NCBI GenBank assembly: GCA_026392145.1
Contig: JAPLCS010000425.1
Coordinates: 1-9,185 of the forward strand
DNA length: 9,185 nucleotides
Direction: 5' to 3'
Source of the DNA: Fimbriimonadales bacterium
Lineage (GTDB): Bacteria; Armatimonadota; Fimbriimonadia; Fimbriimonadales; Fimbriimonadaceae
Shown here: in pieces, positions 7,134-9,185 of the stretch
Layout: each line of letters starts with the position of its first letter
How positions within the stretch are numbered: position 1 is the first letter of the stretch
The notes under the pieces: model-generated
Told to the model about the DNA's origin: nothing
The model's database searches: none
What the model saw: the letters and a program-made list of their open reading frames with translations, nothing else
Translations under genes and position numbers: made by a program

Positions 7134-7853
7134 TCAGTTCGTCAACGCAGTCTTCGGATCCAAGTAGGGATAACCAAATTGGTCTGCAATAGCTTTGTAG
7201 GTCACATTTCCATTGATAACATTTAATCCCTTTAGAAAGCCTGCATCATCGCTTAGTGCCTGTAGTTTGTTCTGCGCTAGTTTGGTTACGTACGGAAGGG
7301 TCGCATTTGTCAGGGCATACGTAGAGGTGTTCGCTACAGCACCAGGCATGTTAGCTACACAGTAGTGCACGATTCCATCGACATTAAATACCGGATCCCT
7401 GTGAGTAGTTGGGTGAGTCGTCTCAAAGCATCCACCTTGATCAACCGAAACATCAACCATTACTGAACCTGGCTTCATCAGCTTAAGCATTTCCCTGGTA
7501 ACGATAGTGGGAGCTTTCGTACCGGGAATATAGACTGCACCAATCAGCAAATCCACTTCGGGGAGAATTTTTCGTATCGTGCCAGGGTTCGAGGCAAGAG
7601 TGATTACGTTCTTAGGGAAAACATCATCAATGTATCGTAGTCTATCGAGATTGACATCTAACACGTATACTTGCGCACCGTAACCAGAAGCTATTTTCAG
7701 TGCATTCATACCAACAACTCCAGCACCAATAATCGCCACAGTTGCAGGTCTCGTACCTGGTACCCCACTTAGCAGAATGCCTCGACCTCCCATGGGCTTT
7801 TCTAGGTACTTGGCTCCCTCTTGAATGCTAATACGGCCTGCTACCTCGCTCAT
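7134..7853 (-). pseudogene. ald: Alanine dehydrogenase, C-terminal part of disrupted gene
   Basis: Alanine dehydrogenase converts L-alanine, NAD+ and water to pyruvate, NADH and ammonia. This 239-residue part holds the NAD-binding domain: MSEVAGR at the start, GAGVVG at 43-48, the likely ribose-binding Asp66 in VYVLDVN, the conserved Asp138 in VDVSVDQGG, and VHYCVANMPGAV at 162-173. All look intact. The same frame is open upstream of the ATG and codes ETVQSSTGGLPLLTP, the normal lead-in to MSEVAG, proving that this is the back half of a longer protein. The ATG overlaps the TGA of the front half (ATGA), so a separate polypeptide could be made, but it would lack the catalytic Lys and His. Confidence 0.85.
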
Positions 7854-8209
7854 TGGAGTAAGTAATGGGAGACCCCCTGTACTCGATTGTACGGTTTCAC
7901 GGTGAGATTTTGGTCAGCCGCAAAGTGAAAATAGGTGAAGAGAGTCTGTCCTCTCTTGATTTTTGAATACTCGGTTAATTGCGGTTCTTTAACCTTAACA
8001 ATCATCTCCGATCTTGACCACACAGTATCGCAGTCAACAATTTCTGCTCCAGCTTCAATGTATTCAGAATCTGGTATGTGAGTACCTTCTCCAGCACCTT
8101 TTTCAACTAGCACCTCATGGCCAAGGGTCTCAAGGGCTCTGACACCGTCTGGGGTCATTGCCACGCGATACTCGTCGGCTTTGACTTCGCGGGGAACTCC
8201 AATAATCAT
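7850..8209 (-). pseudogene. ald: Alanine dehydrogenase, N-terminal part of disrupted gene
   Basis: The 119-residue front half begins MIIGVPREVKADEYRVAMTP, the standard start of the enzyme. It carries Arg15, Lys74 in VKVKEP and His95 in LFTYFHFAA, the substrate and catalytic residues. After AADQNLT (to residue 103) the family sequence stops and an out-of-frame tail runs to a TGA. Compared with a normal ~370-residue enzyme, about 13 residues (the segment before YETV) are missing, and the frame change means the lost length is one base more than a multiple of three, probably 37 or 40 bases. It has no Shine-Dalgarno sequence; a TAAACT hexamer ends seven bases before the ATG. First gene of the operon with the secreted protein and the ArgC-like protein. 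Confidence 0.85.
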
Positions 8210-8216
8210 TATCTAA

Positions 8217-8222
8217 AGTTTA
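8217..8222 (-). promoter_or_regulatory. Candidate -10 element of ald
   Basis: TAAACT on the minus strand, seven bases before the ald ATG. This spacing would put the transcript start at or next to the start codon. GTTTAC is repeated nearby on the plus strand (8218-8223 and 8225-8230), so a second position is possible. No clear -35 box. Confidence 0.3.
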
Positions 8223-8293
8223 CCGTTTACACATTCACTAATATTGGAGATGCTGTGTACCTAGAATGTTAGAGCGAACCTTGAGGACGCTTG

Positions 8294-8299
8294 TATACT
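8294..8299 (+). promoter_or_regulatory. Candidate -10 element of the M16 peptidase gene
   Basis: TATACT, one mismatch from consensus TATAAT, ends ten bases before the ATG at 8310. A transcript start about seven bases downstream leaves a leader of only three or four bases. No convincing -35 box at the usual distance. Confidence 0.4.
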
Positions 8300-8309
8300 C
8301 AGTACTGAG
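8298..8309. repeat. 12-bp perfect palindrome before the M16 peptidase start
   Basis: CTCAGTACTGAG reads the same on both strands, overlaps the end of the -10-like hexamer and ends right before the ATG at 8310. A repressor dimer bound here would block transcription start, so it is a candidate operator. Confidence 0.35.
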
Positions 8310-9185
8310 ATGATTTCACTTGTACTCGCTATGGTTTCACAGGTGACATTGGAATCATCACAGCTTCGAAAGATACTTCCTAACAATTCAAATTACTTTT
8401 TGGAAAAGAGAAAGTCTTCCTATACAAGCGTTCAACTAATACTGAGCTCAAAAGGAATACCCTCCTCTATTGATGCTCCTGGTTACAGACACCTCATAGA
8501 GCATGTTGTTGTCAGGTCAAAGTCTGGTCATGATGAAGAATTAGAGACCAAGGGTGCTTTGTTAAAGGCAGCAACTGACAGAGATTGGATGAGATTTGAA
8601 TGGAGGGCTCCAAATGAAGAGATTTGGATGGCGTTAGAAGGTGTCCAATCTTTTCTGCAATTTAACATATTCGAACCTGAAGTTTTAGCCAGAGAGTCAA
8701 AAATAATTGGATTGGAATCAAGAGATCAACATGAGGTAACTCTGGCGGTTGAAGATTTGTGGGAATCATTCTTCGGACGAAGTGGAATCGCTACGATGGG
8801 CGATGGAAATGTTCTGTCTAAAGTTAAACCAGATGAGTTAGGACTGCTTTGGAAGTCCTTAACTCTGTCACAACGGGTTACGATTTCGGTAAGTGGTGAC
8901 ATTGACAGTAAGTCAGTAGAAGAAAAAGTGAGGGCGATTCTGTCCAATCTTCCAAGTGGCAAGACGAGTAGCAACGCCTATAATTGGGATCAGCGTCAGT
9001 TACAACTTGAAATTGCTTCCAATGATAACAAAATTGGAGTAATTCCGGTGGGACCAATAAACTTGAAACGCACTGTAGCAGCATTAGTTGCGGGTCTTGG
9101 AATGTCCTCCAAATTAAGAAGTCCCGTTTTTGAATATCAGCCATCAATGCGAGGTGGAATTATAGTGTTCTATTCAAAGGAAATG
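8310..9185 (+). CDS. M16 family zinc metallopeptidase, C-terminus cut by window edge
   Basis: 292 residues are visible, open to the right edge. The inverted zinc motif HxxEH of the pitrilysin/insulinase (M16) family is present as His61-Leu-Ile-Glu64-His65, and Glu136 in ESKIIGLES is in place as the third zinc ligand, 75 residues after His61, so this domain should be active. The region KLRSPVFEYQPSMRGG fits the later part of the first M16 domain. The N-terminus MISLVLAMVSQV is a short hydrophobic stretch without basic residues, perhaps a weak signal peptide, so a periplasmic site is possible. The start at 8310 has no useful Shine-Dalgarno sequence; an in-frame stop at 8262-8264 limits the upstream choice, and a second ATG lies at 8331. 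The gene is divergent from ald. Substrate unknown; M16 proteins usually degrade small peptides. Confidence 0.87.
   Translation, partial: MISLVLAMVSQVTLESSQLRKILPNNSNYFLEKRKSSYTSVQLILSSKGIPSSIDAPGYRHLIEHVVVRSKSGHDEELETKGALLKAATDRDWMRFEWRAPNEEIWMALEGVQSFLQFNIFEPEVLARESKIIGLESRDQHEVTLAVEDLWESFFGRSGIATMGDGNVLSKVKPDELGLLWKSLTLSQRVTISVSGDIDSKSVEEKVRAILSNLPSGKTSSNAYNWDQRQLQLEIASNDNKIGVIPVGPINLKRTVAALVAGLGMSSKLRSPVFEYQPSMRGGIIVFYSKEM

Noticed and set aside
8726..9147. Minus-strand frames opposite the M16 peptidase
   Set aside because: The plus strand codes for a clear M16 domain here with its zinc ligands; these are shadows.

Overview
The window looks like ordinary bacterial chromosome from a diderm (Gram-negative-type) organism. 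It has moderate GC (mid-40s percent by eye, not counted), densely packed genes with ATGA overlaps, an apolipoprotein N-acyltransferase, and several secreted or membrane proteins. The phylum cannot be fixed from this sequence alone; I lean weakly towards a deep-branching environmental lineage such as Armatimonadota, as a guess. There is no phage, transposon, CRISPR or RNA gene.

Layout. From 1 to 5269 a minus-strand block reads hppA (membrane pyrophosphatase), a histidine phosphatase, then lnt, which runs off the left edge. The first two are separated by a perfect 15-bp hairpin that contains a Shine-Dalgarno sequence; the last two overlap by ATGA. At 5270-5395 a short divergent control region separates hppA from a plus-strand FmdB-type zinc-ribbon gene (5396-5743). 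From 5776 to 8209 a second minus-strand block reads alanine dehydrogenase, a secreted protein of unknown function, then an ArgC-like protein. Every member of this block is abnormal. Alanine dehydrogenase is split by an out-of-frame deletion, the secreted protein is split by a one-base frameshift, and the ArgC-like protein lacks most of its NAD-binding half and its catalytic residues. At 8210-8309 a second divergent control region leads to a plus-strand M16 zinc peptidase (8310 to the right edge).

Function. The healthy genes are housekeeping: a proton pump driven by pyrophosphate, lipoprotein maturation, a phosphatase, and a secreted peptidase. The most notable points are a hydrophilic insert of about 275 residues in the pyrophosphatase, predicted to lie outside the cytoplasm; the apparent ArgC pseudoenzyme; the damaged ald operon; and a pattern in which genes that start transcripts lack a Shine-Dalgarno sequence but carry a -10-like hexamer 7-12 bases before the start codon, suggesting leaderless or nearly leaderless mRNAs. 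I do not see a convincing new multi-gene system.
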